Assembly: GCA_041393775.1 (NCBI GenBank)
Contig: JAWKJM010000005.1
Location: forward strand, 186,001-250,000
DNA: 64,000 nt
Source: JADKAV01 sp041393775
Lineage (GTDB): Bacteria > Actinomycetota > Actinomycetes > S36-B12 > UBA10799
Reading direction: 5' to 3'
In this document: piece by piece, positions 1 to 9,308 of the stretch
Numbering within the stretch: the stretch's first letter is position 1
How the letters are laid out: each line of letters starts with the position of its first letter
Notes under the pieces: generated by a model
Seen by the model: only the letters and a program-made list of their open reading frames with translations
Databases searched by the model: none
Told to the model about the DNA's origin: nothing
Program-made: the position numbers and the translations under genes

Positions 1-2
1 CG

Positions 3-2135
3 ATGCGGTGGCGAGTCCGCGGCGATGGAGTGATCTGGACGCAACAGATCTCGCGCACCGTGCAGACCGAGTCCGGTGAGACATTGCTGCTGGCCGGTCT
101 GACCCGCGTGGAGGCCGCCGAGGACCCCTTGCCGCCGTCCGCCGAGGTGGCGCCGCAGCCGGAGACCGCCGACATGGTGGTGCAGACCGACCTCCGCGAC
201 CGGGTCGTGTGGACGTCGGAGTCGGTCGAGGCGATCGGATGGGCTGCCGACCGGGTCATGGGCAACAGCTTCCCGCGCCTCTTCCTGGACGGTGACCAGG
301 CAGTGGTGGCTCACGTGCTGGCGCGGGTGCTCGGCGGCGAGACCGTCACCGGAGTCATCGTGCGAACCGCGGCCACGGACGGCCGGATGCGCTTCATCTC
401 GATGACCATGAGTCCGACCCTAGACGAGGACGGGGCAATCACGGGCGCCTGCATCGGCTGGCGGGACCTGGACGAGGTGATGCGGGCGCGGCGCGAGGCC
501 GAGAATGAACGCAGTCTGCTTCGGGCCACCCAGGACGCCCAACTCGACCCCCAGATCGTGGCGGAGGTGGTGCTGGACGATGCCGGCGACATGGCAGATT
601 TCCGCTATGTCGACGTGAACCTCGCGGCCTGCCGGGCGATGGGGAGGTCCCGCGAGCAGGTCATCGGATCCGACATGTCCGTGCTGGATCCGGGTCTGGG
701 CCGGTCCGGGATGCTGAAGTGGCTCGCGGAGGCGATCGCCGACGAGGAACCGCTGGTGATCAACGACTTCGTCTACACCTCCTCGAAGGGGCAGGTCGGC
801 ACGTACGACGTTCGCGCGGTTCCCGTCGGTGGAGTCATCGCTGTGACGTGGCGCGATGTCACCCAGCGATTCCGCAGCATGGAGTTGCTGGCCCGTTCGG
901 AGGCCCGGTACCGGCTGCTCTTCGAGGAGAGCAGCGACATCGTCACCTTCCACGAGCCTGACGGAACGGTGCAGTGGGTGTCACCGGCGATCCAGCGCCT
1001 GCTGGGATGGGCGCCCGAGGAGCGGACAGCTGACTTCCTGATGCTTCTGCACCGTGACGATGTGGCGCCCGTCATCGCGGCGCGCGACCAACTGCTCGCC
1101 GGGGCGGAATCGGCGACCACGCGTGTGCGTTTGCGGTGCAGGGACCGTTCCTTTCGCTGGATGGAGTCCACTGCGCGTGCGGTGCGCGACGACGTGGGGC
1201 AGGTCCGGTCACTGGTGGTTGTCACCCATGACATCCAGGCGCAGCAGGATGCCGAGCAAGCGCTGGCCGAATCCGAGGCCCGTTACCGACTGCTCGCCGA
1301 GAATGCCACTGATGTGGTGTATCGGGTGTCGGCCGACGGGATGATCGAGTGGATCTCCGAAGGGATCGAGAAAGTCCTCGGTCTGAAGCCCGAGGAACTC
1401 GTCGGCCGGCCGGGGTGGGACCTGGTTGCGGCCGAGGACACCGAGGCCGTCGAGCACGCCACCGCTGAAGCCGTTGCCGGACGCACGCAGCCAGTCCGGT
1501 TCCGCTTGGTTGCGGAGTCGGGCAGGCTGCACTGGATCGAGACCACGCTGCACCCGGTTTTCGACAGTGACGACCGGCTCGAGGGGATCGTGGGGGGCTG
1601 GCGAGACGTCGACGCGGAGGTTGCGGCACAGGAGGCTCTGAACGAACGGGTCCGCACTGACGATCTCACCGGTCTGCTCAACCGGCGCGAGGCGCTGGCC
1701 CAGTTGGTGGTCGCACTCGCGGCCGGCGCCCACCGGGACCAGTTGGCCGTAGCTTTCTGCGACGTGGACGAGTTCAAGGCCATCAACGACTCCCGCGGGC
1801 ACGCGGTGGGTGACCGCCTGCTGCAGGAAGTGGCCACGCGCATCAAGGGGTGTGTCCGCGCTGATGACACCGTCGCCCGGGTGGGCGGCGATGAGATCCT
1901 GCTGATCCTGCGCGGGGTGCGCAGTTATGACGACGCCATGAACATCGCCGAGAAGGTACGGATCGCCGTTCGCTCCCCGTTGGCCATCGAGGGACGTCTG
2001 GTTCCCGCCTCGGTCAGCATCGGGGTGACCATGGCTGACTCCGAGGACGACGTGGATGCGCTGGTCGCCCGGGCGGACCGGGCCATGTACCTGGCCAAGG
2101 AGTCGGGGCGCGACCAGGTCGTCCGGCTGACGTAG
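3..2135 (+). CDS. Multi-PAS diguanylate cyclase (GGDEF protein), 5' end cut by the window
   Basis: This is the C-terminal 710 residues of a sensor protein that should make cyclic di-GMP from two GTP. The visible start looks like the end of a PAS domain. Four further PAS-like modules follow (roughly residues 57-155, 180-292, 300-420 and 427-545), each ending in the typical W-R-D or H-D-I strand. A GGDEF domain fills about 550-708. The active-site motif reads GGDEI at 628-632, an accepted variant, and an RxxD inhibitory site (RADD) lies at the canonical distance before it, so product inhibition is likely. No EAL domain and no membrane segment are visible in this part. It reads toward the dcw cluster but is separated from mraZ by about 290 bp with its own promoter. 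The signal sensed is unknown. The true start lies upstream of the window. Confidence 0.85.
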   Translation: MRWRVRGDGVIWTQQISRTVQTESGETLLLAGLTRVEAAEDPLPPSAEVAPQPETADMVVQTDLRDRVVWTSESVEAIGWAADRVMGNSFPRLFLDGDQAVVAHVLARVLGGETVTGVIVRTAATDGRMRFISMTMSPTLDEDGAITGACIGWRDLDEVMRARREAENERSLLRATQDAQLDPQIVAEVVLDDAGDMADFRYVDVNLAACRAMGRSREQVIGSDMSVLDPGLGRSGMLKWLAEAIADEEPLVINDFVYTSSKGQVGTYDVRAVPVGGVIAVTWRDVTQRFRSMELLARSEARYRLLFEESSDIVTFHEPDGTVQWVSPAIQRLLGWAPEERTADFLMLLHRDDVAPVIAARDQLLAGAESATTRVRLRCRDRSFRWMESTARAVRDDVGQVRSLVVVTHDIQAQQDAEQALAESEARYRLLAENATDVVYRVSADGMIEWISEGIEKVLGLKPEELVGRPGWDLVAAEDTEAVEHATAEAVAGRTQPVRFRLVAESGRLHWIETTLHPVFDSDDRLEGIVGGWRDVDAEVAAQEALNERVRTDDLTGLLNRREALAQLVVALAAGAHRDQLAVAFCDVDEFKAINDSRGHAVGDRLLQEVATRIKGCVRADDTVARVGGDEILLILRGVRSYDDAMNIAEKVRIAVRSPLAIEGRLVPASVSIGVTMADSEDDVDALVARADRAMYLAKESGRDQVVRLT

Positions 2136-2359
2136 AACCACCGCAGTTCCGGCGGCAAGTAGCAAAGGCGCCGTAGGCGGTCCGTGAGCTCAAAAGGGCA
2201 GTTGCAGTTGCTCGCCGCTTGGCTCAGCGCGCACAACCGGGTGGGTGTAGAGGTCGGCCGCTCTCGGCTCCGAGCCGTGCGGGCCGCCGTGGCGACCGAC
2301 CGGCAACCTGCATCGAGGTGGAGCCAGGAGGAGCCAATGTGATCGATCGGGTGATGAAG

Positions 2360-2394
2360 TGGTGAAATATGGAGGGAAGTGGAGTACTGTGGGT
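2360..2394 (+). promoter_or_regulatory. MraZ operator: four TGG repeats at 10-bp spacing
   Basis: The pentamers TGGTG, TGGAG, TGGAG and TGGGT begin at 2360, 2370, 2380 and 2390, exactly one helical turn apart. This matches the known MraZ site architecture of TGG-type direct repeats with 5-nt spacers in front of mraZ. The repeats overlap the predicted promoter, so autorepression of the dcw cluster by MraZ is the simple inference. Upstream of it, 2136-2359 holds no gene that I recognise. Confidence 0.75.
2362..2390 (+). promoter_or_regulatory. Predicted mraZ/dcw promoter
   Basis: A -35-like GTGAAA (2362-2367) and a -10-like TACTGT (2385-2390) are separated by 17 bp. The predicted transcript start near 2397 leaves a short leader containing the AGGAGG ribosome binding site of mraZ. 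The elements lie inside the MraZ repeats. Confidence 0.45.
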
Positions 2395-2423
2395 CTCCAT
2401 TGGACTCGCGAGGAGGTGAGCGG

Positions 2424-2855
2424 ATGTTCCTGGGCACCCATACCCCCAAAGTGGATGAGAAGGGCCGGATCATCCTGCCCGCCAAGTTTCGCACCGACTT
2501 GATCGACGGCGTGGTGCTGACCAAAGGTCAGGACCGCTCACTGGTCCTGTGGCCAATGGCCGAATTCGAGGCCGCCGCCGCCCGGGTCCGGGAGGCGTCA
2601 CAGTCCAACGCCGGCGTTCGCGCCTACTCGAGGGTTCTGTTCTCCAGCGCCTTCGATCAGGTCCCCGACAAGCAGGGACGAATCACCGTGCCGCCCGCCC
2701 TGCGCGACTATGCGGGTCTTCAGCGCGATTGCGTGGTCGTCGGCAACCACAACACGGTCGAGATCTGGGACGAGCAGGCCTGGAGCGACTACCTGCTAGC
2801 CCAGGACGACCAGTTCGCGACCATCTCCGAGGAGGTGGTTCCCGGACTCTTCTGA
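2424..2855 (+). CDS. mraZ: Transcriptional regulator MraZ
   Basis: MraZ is the DNA-binding first gene of the dcw cluster and represses its own operon in characterised bacteria. The 143-residue product has the usual family length and two SpoVT/AbrB-like halves, with the opening MFLGTHTPKVDEKGR followed by the repeat FDQVPDKQGRITVP near residue 75. I chose ATG 2424 rather than an upstream in-frame ATG because AGGAGG sits 7 nt before it and the family starts with this sequence. The repeats at 2360-2394 are its probable operator. 170 bp without a gene separate it from rsmH; they contain a small hairpin (CGGCGGT/ACCGCCG at 2915-2935) of unknown role. Confidence 0.95.
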   Translation: MFLGTHTPKVDEKGRIILPAKFRTDLIDGVVLTKGQDRSLVLWPMAEFEAAAARVREASQSNAGVRAYSRVLFSSAFDQVPDKQGRITVPPALRDYAGLQRDCVVVGNHNTVEIWDEQAWSDYLLAQDDQFATISEEVVPGLF

Positions 2856-3025
2856 AGGACCAGACCATCAAGCCACCCATTCCCTGCGCTGCGGCCCCCG
2901 GCCGACGCAGCACCCGGCGGTCACGAGAACCGCCGTCGCCTTGGATCACTTCCCCGGACCCAAGGTGGCCCCATCCGCACCGCGCGGACGGGGACCGGAG
3001 CGCAGGCAGCACCGAGGAGATAACA

Positions 3026-3985
3026 GTGCCGATCGAGCAGAGCCGACATGTCCCCGTGGCTTTGCCGCGCGTGCTCGACCTGCTCGCCCCGGTACTCGGC
3101 ATTGCCACCGGGCGCGCGAATCCGGTGATGGTCGATGCCACCGCCGGCCTCGGCGGTCACAGTGCCGGCGTCCTGGAGCGGTTCGCCGCAGCACGCGTGG
3201 TGGGACTCGACCGGGACCCGCAGGCTGTCGATGCGGCAGCAGCCCGACTGGCGGTCTTCGGTTCCCGCGCGAGTGTGCACCAGGCACGCTATGACCAGAT
3301 GGGGCAGGTGCTGGATTCGCTCGGCATCGACACCATCGACGCGGTCCTCTTCGATCTGGGGGTCTCGTCCATGCAGATCGACGAGACCCAGCGCGGATTC
3401 GCCTACTCCCGGTCGGCGCCGCTGGACATGCGCATGGACACCACGGCCGACCTGACCGCCGAGCAGGTTGTCAACACCTATGAACAATCCGACATCGCCC
3501 GCATCCTGTGGCAGTACGGCGAAGAACGCTTCGCACGCAGGATTGCCCGGCAGATCGTGGCCAGCCGTCCACTGCACAGCAGTGACGATCTGGTGGCGGC
3601 GGTGGACGCGGCGGTTCCGGCAGCCGTCAGGCGCAAGGGTCACCCGGCCAAGAGGACGTTCCAAGCGATCCGGATCGAGGTGAACGCGGAACTGCTGAGT
3701 CTGGAGAAGGCGATTCCGGTGGCACTTCGCCGGCTCCGACCCGGTGGGCGCTTCATTGCACTGAGCTATCACTCGCTGGAGGACAAGATGGTGAAACGGG
3801 CCCTGCGGCAGGGCACAGAAGCGACGGTGCCACCGGACATGCCGGTGGTCCCGCCCGACTCGCGGCCATGGCTTCGCCTGATTACCCGCGGATCAGAGGT
3901 AGCGTCTGACGAAGAGGTGGCGGCGAATCCACGGGCTCGTTCAGTCCGGCTGCGGGCCGCGGAGAAATTGCGGGAGGCATCATGA
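3026..3985 (+). CDS. rsmH: 16S rRNA m4C1402 methyltransferase RsmH (MraW)
   Basis: This enzyme N4-methylates C1402 of 16S rRNA with S-adenosylmethionine. The 319-residue product shows the SAM-binding segment VDATAGLGGHS near residue 34, the FDLGVSSMQID motif, the FAYS..LDMRMD block and the C-terminal SYHSLEDKMVK motif, all typical of RsmH. GTG 3026 is chosen because GAGGAGA precedes it by 5 nt and the family start PIEQSRHVPV follows. The stop overlaps the ftsL start as ATGA, so the two are translationally coupled. Confidence 0.95.
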   Translation: MPIEQSRHVPVALPRVLDLLAPVLGIATGRANPVMVDATAGLGGHSAGVLERFAAARVVGLDRDPQAVDAAAARLAVFGSRASVHQARYDQMGQVLDSLGIDTIDAVLFDLGVSSMQIDETQRGFAYSRSAPLDMRMDTTADLTAEQVVNTYEQSDIARILWQYGEERFARRIARQIVASRPLHSSDDLVAAVDAAVPAAVRRKGHPAKRTFQAIRIEVNAELLSLEKAIPVALRRLRPGGRFIALSYHSLEDKMVKRALRQGTEATVPPDMPVVPPDSRPWLRLITRGSEVASDEEVAANPRARSVRLRAAEKLREAS

Positions 3986-4578
3986 CGGTCGTACCCCATG
4001 CGGGTTCGCGCCGTACCGTGCTGACCCGCACCGCGCCGGCGGCACGGGGCACCCGGACCGGCGTGATGAGTTCCAGCGCGTTCGTCATCGGCGCGCTGTC
4101 GGTGATGACCATCGGCCTGCTGGCACTGCTGGTGCTGAACACCGCCCTGGCGAAGGGTAGTTTCCGCGCACATGAACTGCGCGTGCAGAAGGCGGATCTC
4201 GCCCAGCGCGAGCAGGCGCTCAGGGCGCAGATCGAGACGGCGTCCTCCCCGGTCACGCTGGCGAAGCGCGCCAAGGAGCTCGGGCTCGTCCCGGCCACCG
4301 CCCCGGTGTTCATCCGCCTATCGGACGGAACGATCCTGGGAGTTCCGTACGCGGCCGGTCTGCCGCTCGACCCGGCCACGGGTGCGCCCGTCACTTCAGC
4401 CGGCGTCCCGGAGCCGGTACCGTCCGACCCGGCCAGCGACCCGAACACCGTGGGCGAACCTAAGGCGACCGCACCTCTCGCCACCCCGGAGCCCAGTGAA
4501 TCCGCACCGGTGTCCGACGGCGTGGCAACCGCGCCGGGGACGGATACCGAGCAACCCTTGGGTATAACCGGCGGGTAG
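3982..4578 (+). CDS. ftsL: Cell division protein FtsL-like, with proline-rich tail
   Basis: This is a small bitopic division protein, judged mainly by its position between rsmH and ftsI. The product of 198 residues has a cytoplasmic N-terminus, one membrane segment at about 34-56 (rich in A, L, V, I) and a following coiled coil (roughly 60-95: AHELRVQKADLAQREQAL). An AKELGL-type motif closes the coiled coil, as expected for FtsL/FtsB-like partners of FtsQ and FtsW-FtsI. The last 90 residues are rich in Pro, Thr, Ser and Glu and have no recognised fold; this makes it longer than most FtsL proteins. FtsL sequences diverge fast, so the name rests on context. Confidence 0.8.
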   Translation: MTVVPHAGSRRTVLTRTAPAARGTRTGVMSSSAFVIGALSVMTIGLLALLVLNTALAKGSFRAHELRVQKADLAQREQALRAQIETASSPVTLAKRAKELGLVPATAPVFIRLSDGTILGVPYAAGLPLDPATGAPVTSAGVPEPVPSDPASDPNTVGEPKATAPLATPEPSESAPVSDGVATAPGTDTEQPLGITGG

Positions 4579-4619
4579 GCGAGCGCGCCGGATCGAGCCG
4601 AAGACAGGACAGGACAGCA

Positions 4620-6425
4620 GTGAGCACTTCGACACGACCGCCTCGCGGGCCGGCCCGCTGGCTCGACGGCGGGGGCGACGGTCCCGTGCGCACGTTCGAA
4701 CCCGCCGACCCCGGCAAGCGGCTGCGTCTGCTGGCCCTCATGGTCGCGTTCGTGCTGACCATCTTCGCGGCCCGGCTCGTGGACCTGCAACTGCTCAACC
4801 GTGCGCCGCGTGCCGAGGCGGCCATAGCCGATCGGACCGCGGTGGTCTCTCTGCCCGCGACCCGCGGGACCATCTACGACGACAAAATGAATCCGCTGGC
4901 CGAGTCGGTGGTAGCCATCGACGTGACCGCCGATCCCCGACTGGTGACCGACAAGGACGCCACCGCCGACTACCTGGCGCCGATCCTGAACATCCCCAAG
5001 GAACAGATCGTGGCGTCGCTGACCACCGACAAGCACTTCGCCTACATCGCCAAACAGGTGACACCCGAGGTGTGGGACGCCGTTTCCTCACTCGATCTGG
5101 TGGGCATCTTCGGTCAGCGGACGACGAAGCGGTACTACCCAGCGGGTGAGCTTGCGGCCAACGTGCTTGGTTACGTCCGCGAGGACGGGGAGGCCGGGGC
5201 CGGCCTCGAGTACGGCCTCGACGCCGAACTGCGGGGTGTCGACGGTCAGAAGATCTTCGAGAGCGGCATCGGCGGCCGACAGATCCCCACGGGGTCGGAG
5301 CGCGAGCGCGATCCGGTACCTGGCACGTCGGTGCAGTTGACCATTGATCGCGACTTGCAGTGGGTCGCCCAGCAGGCGATCGAGAAGAGGGTCAAGGAGG
5401 TGGACGCCGACAGCGGGACGGTGGTCGCGATCGACCCGCGCACCGGTGAGATCAAGGCGCTGGCATCAGTGCCGACCATGAACCCCAACTTCCCGGGTCA
5501 GGCAAACGACGCGAACCGCAACAACCGGGCTGTGACCGAGGTGTTCGAGCCGGGCTCGACCAGCAAGGTCATGACCATGGCCGCGGTTCTCAACGAGCGC
5601 GCCGCGACCCCACGCACGGTGTTCACGGTGCCCTATAGCTTCACCCGGGGCGGCAGCACGTTCCGCGACCACGATCCGCACCCGACCTACCAGCTGACCC
5701 TCGCCGGCATCCTGGCGAAGTCGATGAACACGGGCACGATCGAGGCCGCTGAGACGATCGGTGGCGACAAGCTCTACGAATACATCAAGAAGTTCGGGGT
5801 GGGAGAGCCGACCGGACTGCAGTTCCCGGGCGAGAGCGACGGATACGTGCCGCCGCCGTCCGAGTGGTCGGCGACATCGTTCCCGACCATTGCGTTCGGG
5901 CAGGGGCTGTCGGTCAACGCAATCCAGGCCACCTCGGTGTTCGCCACCATCGCCAACGGCGGTGTTCGGATGCCGTCGACTCTGATCAAGAGCTACATCA
6001 GCCCGGACGGCAAGGTGCAGCAGGCACAGCCACCGCAGGGCATCCGTGTGGTCGACCAGAAGGCCGCGAATCAGACCATGCGGATGATGGAGCAGGTGGT
6101 CGGGGATCAGGGCACCGCCCAGATGGCGGCGATCCCCGGGTACCGGGTGGCAGGCAAGACCGGTACCGCCTACCGGATCAACGACAACTGCGGCTGCTAT
6201 GACAACTCGGTGACCGCGTCGTTCATCGGTGTGGCGCCAGCGGACAACCCGCGCCTGGTCGTGGGCGTCATAGTGCAGAATCCGAAAGCGTCCCGTTACG
6301 GCGGTCTGACCGGCGGCCCGGTCTTCCGGGAAGTGATGGTCAGCGGTCTGCAGCAGATGAACGTGCCGCCGTCGGGCAAGAAATCCCCCCAGATGCCGAT
6401 CTTCTCCACCGACCTCGGGCAGTGA
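4620..6425 (+). CDS. ftsI: Septal peptidoglycan transpeptidase FtsI (class B PBP, PBP3)
   Basis: This class B penicillin-binding protein cross-links septal peptidoglycan in complex with FtsW. The 601-residue product has a membrane anchor at about 36-58, a pedestal domain and a transpeptidase domain. Its catalytic motifs are STSK (S313 to K316), SMN (S368 to N370) and KTG (513-515). No PASTA repeats are present. A gap of 41 nt separates it from ftsL and 7 nt from murE. GTG 4620 is preceded by only a weak GGACAG sequence. An insert with two cysteines (CGC, about 522-524) lies shortly after KTG. Confidence 0.95.
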   Translation: MSTSTRPPRGPARWLDGGGDGPVRTFEPADPGKRLRLLALMVAFVLTIFAARLVDLQLLNRAPRAEAAIADRTAVVSLPATRGTIYDDKMNPLAESVVAIDVTADPRLVTDKDATADYLAPILNIPKEQIVASLTTDKHFAYIAKQVTPEVWDAVSSLDLVGIFGQRTTKRYYPAGELAANVLGYVREDGEAGAGLEYGLDAELRGVDGQKIFESGIGGRQIPTGSERERDPVPGTSVQLTIDRDLQWVAQQAIEKRVKEVDADSGTVVAIDPRTGEIKALASVPTMNPNFPGQANDANRNNRAVTEVFEPGSTSKVMTMAAVLNERAATPRTVFTVPYSFTRGGSTFRDHDPHPTYQLTLAGILAKSMNTGTIEAAETIGGDKLYEYIKKFGVGEPTGLQFPGESDGYVPPPSEWSATSFPTIAFGQGLSVNAIQATSVFATIANGGVRMPSTLIKSYISPDGKVQQAQPPQGIRVVDQKAANQTMRMMEQVVGDQGTAQMAAIPGYRVAGKTGTAYRINDNCGCYDNSVTASFIGVAPADNPRLVVGVIVQNPKASRYGGLTGGPVFREVMVSGLQQMNVPPSGKKSPQMPIFSTDLGQ

Positions 6426-6432
6426 TCCCTTC

Positions 6433-7938
6433 GTGGTGGATCCTGGACCGTTCACGCGAGAGCCGACGGCACCAGTCGCGCTGAGCGATGTGTGCCGACT
6501 TGTGGGGGCGCCACCGGTAGCGGGACAGGTGACCGGGGTGACACTGAACTCGGCGACGGTGATGACCGGCGACCTGTATGCCGGGCTCCCGGGGGCGAAG
6601 ACCCACGGCGCACGATTCAGCGCGATGGCGGTGAGCGCCGGTGCCGCGGCGATCCTGACCGACGGTGAGGGCCGGGAACTGGCTGAAGGTCTGGGCGTGC
6701 CCGTGCTGGTGTGTCCTGATCCGCGCGGTGTCCTCGGCGAAGTGAGTGCACTGGTGTACGGGTATCCAGCCCGCCGGTTGCGTACTTTCGCAGTGACCGG
6801 CACCAACGGCAAGACGACCGTGACCTACTTGCTCGCCGCGGCCTTGCAGGCGTTGGGTGTGCCGACCGCACTGATCGGCACGACGGGCACGTGGCTGGGT
6901 GACCGCCGACTTCCCACCGTGCGGACCACACCCGAGGCGCCCGATGTCCAGGCGCTGATGGCGATGATGGCCGACGAGGGCATCCAGGCACTGGCGATGG
7001 AGGTCTCCAGCCACGCACTTGTGCTCGGCAGGGTGGATGGGATCCGGTTCGATGTCAGTTCCTTCACTAACCTGAGTCCGGATCATCTCGATTTCCACAT
7101 GAGCATGGACGAGTACTTCGCGGCGAAGGCGGACCTGTTCACCGGTGCACGCACTCGACGGGCCGTCGTCAATGTGGACGACCAGTGGGGGCGCCGGTTG
7201 GCGCAGTCGGTGGCAGTGCCGCTGGTCACCTACGGCTTCGCAGAGGATGCCGAATGGCGGGTCGGCCAGGTCGAGTCCGATGCGTCGGGCTCGAAGTTCG
7301 ACGTGATCCACGGTGATGGGACCGCCTCGGTCCGGGTGGGCGCTCCGGGGGCGTTCAATGTCGCCAACGCACTCGGGGCCCTGGTGATGCTGGTCCAGTC
7401 GGGTTACCCGATGGCCGATGCAGCCCGTGCCATTGGTAGTTTTCGGGGCGTGCCGGGACGGATGGAGGTCGTGCGTTCGCCCGCGGACCCACCTGCCCCG
7501 GTCGTGATTGTCGACTACGCGCACACCCCCGACGCGGTTGAACGAGCCTTGCTGGCGGTGCGACCGCTGACACAAGGCAAGATCTGGTGTGTGCTGGGTT
7601 GTGGCGGGGATCGCGACGCGGTCAAGCGTCCGGCCATGGGCCGGATCAGCGCCGAGCGCGCCGACCAGGTGGTGGTGACCGACGACAATCCGCGCTCCGA
7701 GGATCCGGCCGGCATCCGGGCCGCAGTCATGCGGGGTGCCCGCGGCGTGCCGCACGCCCACGTGCAGGAGGTGGACGACAGGGCCCGGGCCATCGCGTTG
7801 GCGATCCAGTCGGCACTGCCGGAGGACACCGTGATGATCCTCGGCAAGGGTCATGAGACCGGGCAGGAGGTGGACGGGATCGTCCATCCCTTCGACGATC
7901 GGATCGTGGCCCGTGAGGCGTTGGGCGCCCGCGCATGA
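6433..7938 (+). CDS. murE: UDP-MurNAc-L-Ala-D-Glu--meso-DAP ligase MurE
   Basis: MurE adds the third amino acid to the peptidoglycan stem peptide using ATP. The 501-residue product has the Mur-ligase ATP loop TGTNGKTT at about 122-129 and the signature DNPR at 418-421 (followed by SEDP). DNPR is the known hallmark of MurE enzymes that add meso-diaminopimelate rather than lysine. This agrees with dapA and dapF elsewhere in the window. GTG 6433 is used; a second GTG lies one codon downstream. The stop overlaps murF as ATGA. Confidence 0.95.
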   Translation: MVDPGPFTREPTAPVALSDVCRLVGAPPVAGQVTGVTLNSATVMTGDLYAGLPGAKTHGARFSAMAVSAGAAAILTDGEGRELAEGLGVPVLVCPDPRGVLGEVSALVYGYPARRLRTFAVTGTNGKTTVTYLLAAALQALGVPTALIGTTGTWLGDRRLPTVRTTPEAPDVQALMAMMADEGIQALAMEVSSHALVLGRVDGIRFDVSSFTNLSPDHLDFHMSMDEYFAAKADLFTGARTRRAVVNVDDQWGRRLAQSVAVPLVTYGFAEDAEWRVGQVESDASGSKFDVIHGDGTASVRVGAPGAFNVANALGALVMLVQSGYPMADAARAIGSFRGVPGRMEVVRSPADPPAPVVIVDYAHTPDAVERALLAVRPLTQGKIWCVLGCGGDRDAVKRPAMGRISAERADQVVVTDDNPRSEDPAGIRAAVMRGARGVPHAHVQEVDDRARAIALAIQSALPEDTVMILGKGHETGQEVDGIVHPFDDRIVAREALGARA

Positions 7939-9308
7939 TCGAAATGACTGTGCAGGAGGTCGCCGAGGCGGTCGGTGGTGTGCTGGCTGCCGACGCCGAC
8001 GTCCGCATCGAGTCGGTTGTGACGGACTCCCGAGAGACTGCGCCGGGGGCGCTGTTCATCGCCGTCGTCGGAGAGACCCACGACGGTCATGATCACGTGC
8101 CGTCCGCACTTGCCGCAGGTTGCGCGGCAGCGCTGGTCAGCAGGCCGGTCGCGGGCCCACACATCCTCGTGGACGACACGGTGAAGGCCGCCGGGCGGCT
8201 GGCCCGGGCAGTCATCGACAACTGTCCGCACTTGCAGGTCATCGCGCTGACCGGGTCGTCGGGAAAGACGAGCACCAAGGATCTGGTGCGCGTCGTGCTG
8301 TCGGGATTCGGCAACACGGTTGCGCCCGCAGGCTCCTTCAACAATGAACTCGGCCTGCCGCGGACCGTCTTCGACGTCACCGCCCGGACCCGGTACCTCG
8401 TGGTCGAGATGGGTGCCCGCGGCAAAGGCCACGTCGAGTACCTGTGTGGCATCGCACCGCCGGACGTCGCGGTCGTGCTGAACGTCGGGCAGGCACACCT
8501 CGGCGAGTTCGGCAGCCGGGAGGCCATCGCGGAGGCGAAGTCTGAGATCGTCGCCGCGTTGAGGCCCGGGGGTGTGGCGGTGCTCAACGCTGACGACGAA
8601 CGCGTGATGGGGATGTCGGCGCAGGCACCGGGCGAGGTCGTCACTTTCGGCCAGTCCACGGCTGCGGACGTGCGTATCACCGGTCTCGAACTCGACGCGG
8701 GCCGGCCGGTCGTCACGCTGACCTACGAGGGACGCACCTGTCGCATCCGCCCGGAACTCTACGGCGAACACCAGGCATTCAACGTGGCGGCCGCGGTCGC
8801 CACGGCGGTGGCTCTGGACCTGGATTTCGAGACCGCGGCGGCGTCGCTGGAAGGAGTCCGGCTCGACAGCCGTTGGCGCATGGAAGTCTGTGAGACCCCT
8901 GACGGCGCGACGATCATCAACGACGCGTACAACGCCAATCCCGAATCCATGGCCGCCGGCCTGCGGGCGCTCGCCGCCATGGGCCGCGGGAGGCGCACCT
9001 GGGCAGTCCTGGGGGAGATGCGTGAGTTGGGTCCCACCGCTGTCGCCGAGCACGATGCGATCGGCAGGCTGTGCGTGCGACTGAACATCTCCCGCTTGAT
9101 CGTCGTCGGGCCAGAAGCGAAGCCGATCCACATGGGGGCCGCTCACGAAGGTTCCTGGGGTGACGAATCCGTGGCGGTGGCGACCGTTGAGGAGGCCATG
9201 GACATCCTCCGGCGCGAGCTCGCGCCCGCCGACGTCGTGTTGATCAAGGCTTCGCGTGCCGTCGGGTTGGAGAGGGTCGCCCAGGCACTGTTGGGACCGA
9301 TGCCATGA
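7935..9308 (+). CDS. murF: UDP-MurNAc-tripeptide--D-Ala-D-Ala ligase MurF
   Basis: MurF attaches D-Ala-D-Ala to the UDP-MurNAc-tripeptide in the cytoplasm. The 457-residue product contains the ATP loop TGSSGKTS (about 106-113), the central-domain segment EMGARGKGHVEYL and the C-terminal INDAYNANPESM motif typical of MurF. It overlaps both neighbours by four bases (ATGA), so it is translated in series with murE and mraY. Confidence 0.95.
   Translation: MIEMTVQEVAEAVGGVLAADADVRIESVVTDSRETAPGALFIAVVGETHDGHDHVPSALAAGCAAALVSRPVAGPHILVDDTVKAAGRLARAVIDNCPHLQVIALTGSSGKTSTKDLVRVVLSGFGNTVAPAGSFNNELGLPRTVFDVTARTRYLVVEMGARGKGHVEYLCGIAPPDVAVVLNVGQAHLGEFGSREAIAEAKSEIVAALRPGGVAVLNADDERVMGMSAQAPGEVVTFGQSTAADVRITGLELDAGRPVVTLTYEGRTCRIRPELYGEHQAFNVAAAVATAVALDLDFETAAASLEGVRLDSRWRMEVCETPDGATIINDAYNANPESMAAGLRALAAMGRGRRTWAVLGEMRELGPTAVAEHDAIGRLCVRLNISRLIVVGPEAKPIHMGAAHEGSWGDESVAVATVEEAMDILRRELAPADVVLIKASRAVGLERVAQALLGPMP

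Noticed and set aside
1209..2165. Long open frames on the minus strand opposite the GGDEF gene (and similar frames opposite most genes, such as 24713-26584 opposite ileS)
   Set aside because: They are shadows caused by high GC: no family motif, no ribosome binding site, Arg/Pro/His-rich composition, and the other strand encodes a clear conserved protein.
2136..2359. A structured RNA upstream of mraZ
   Set aside because: An mraW-type RNA motif is known near this locus in actinobacteria, but I could not match a consensus by eye; a covariance search would decide.
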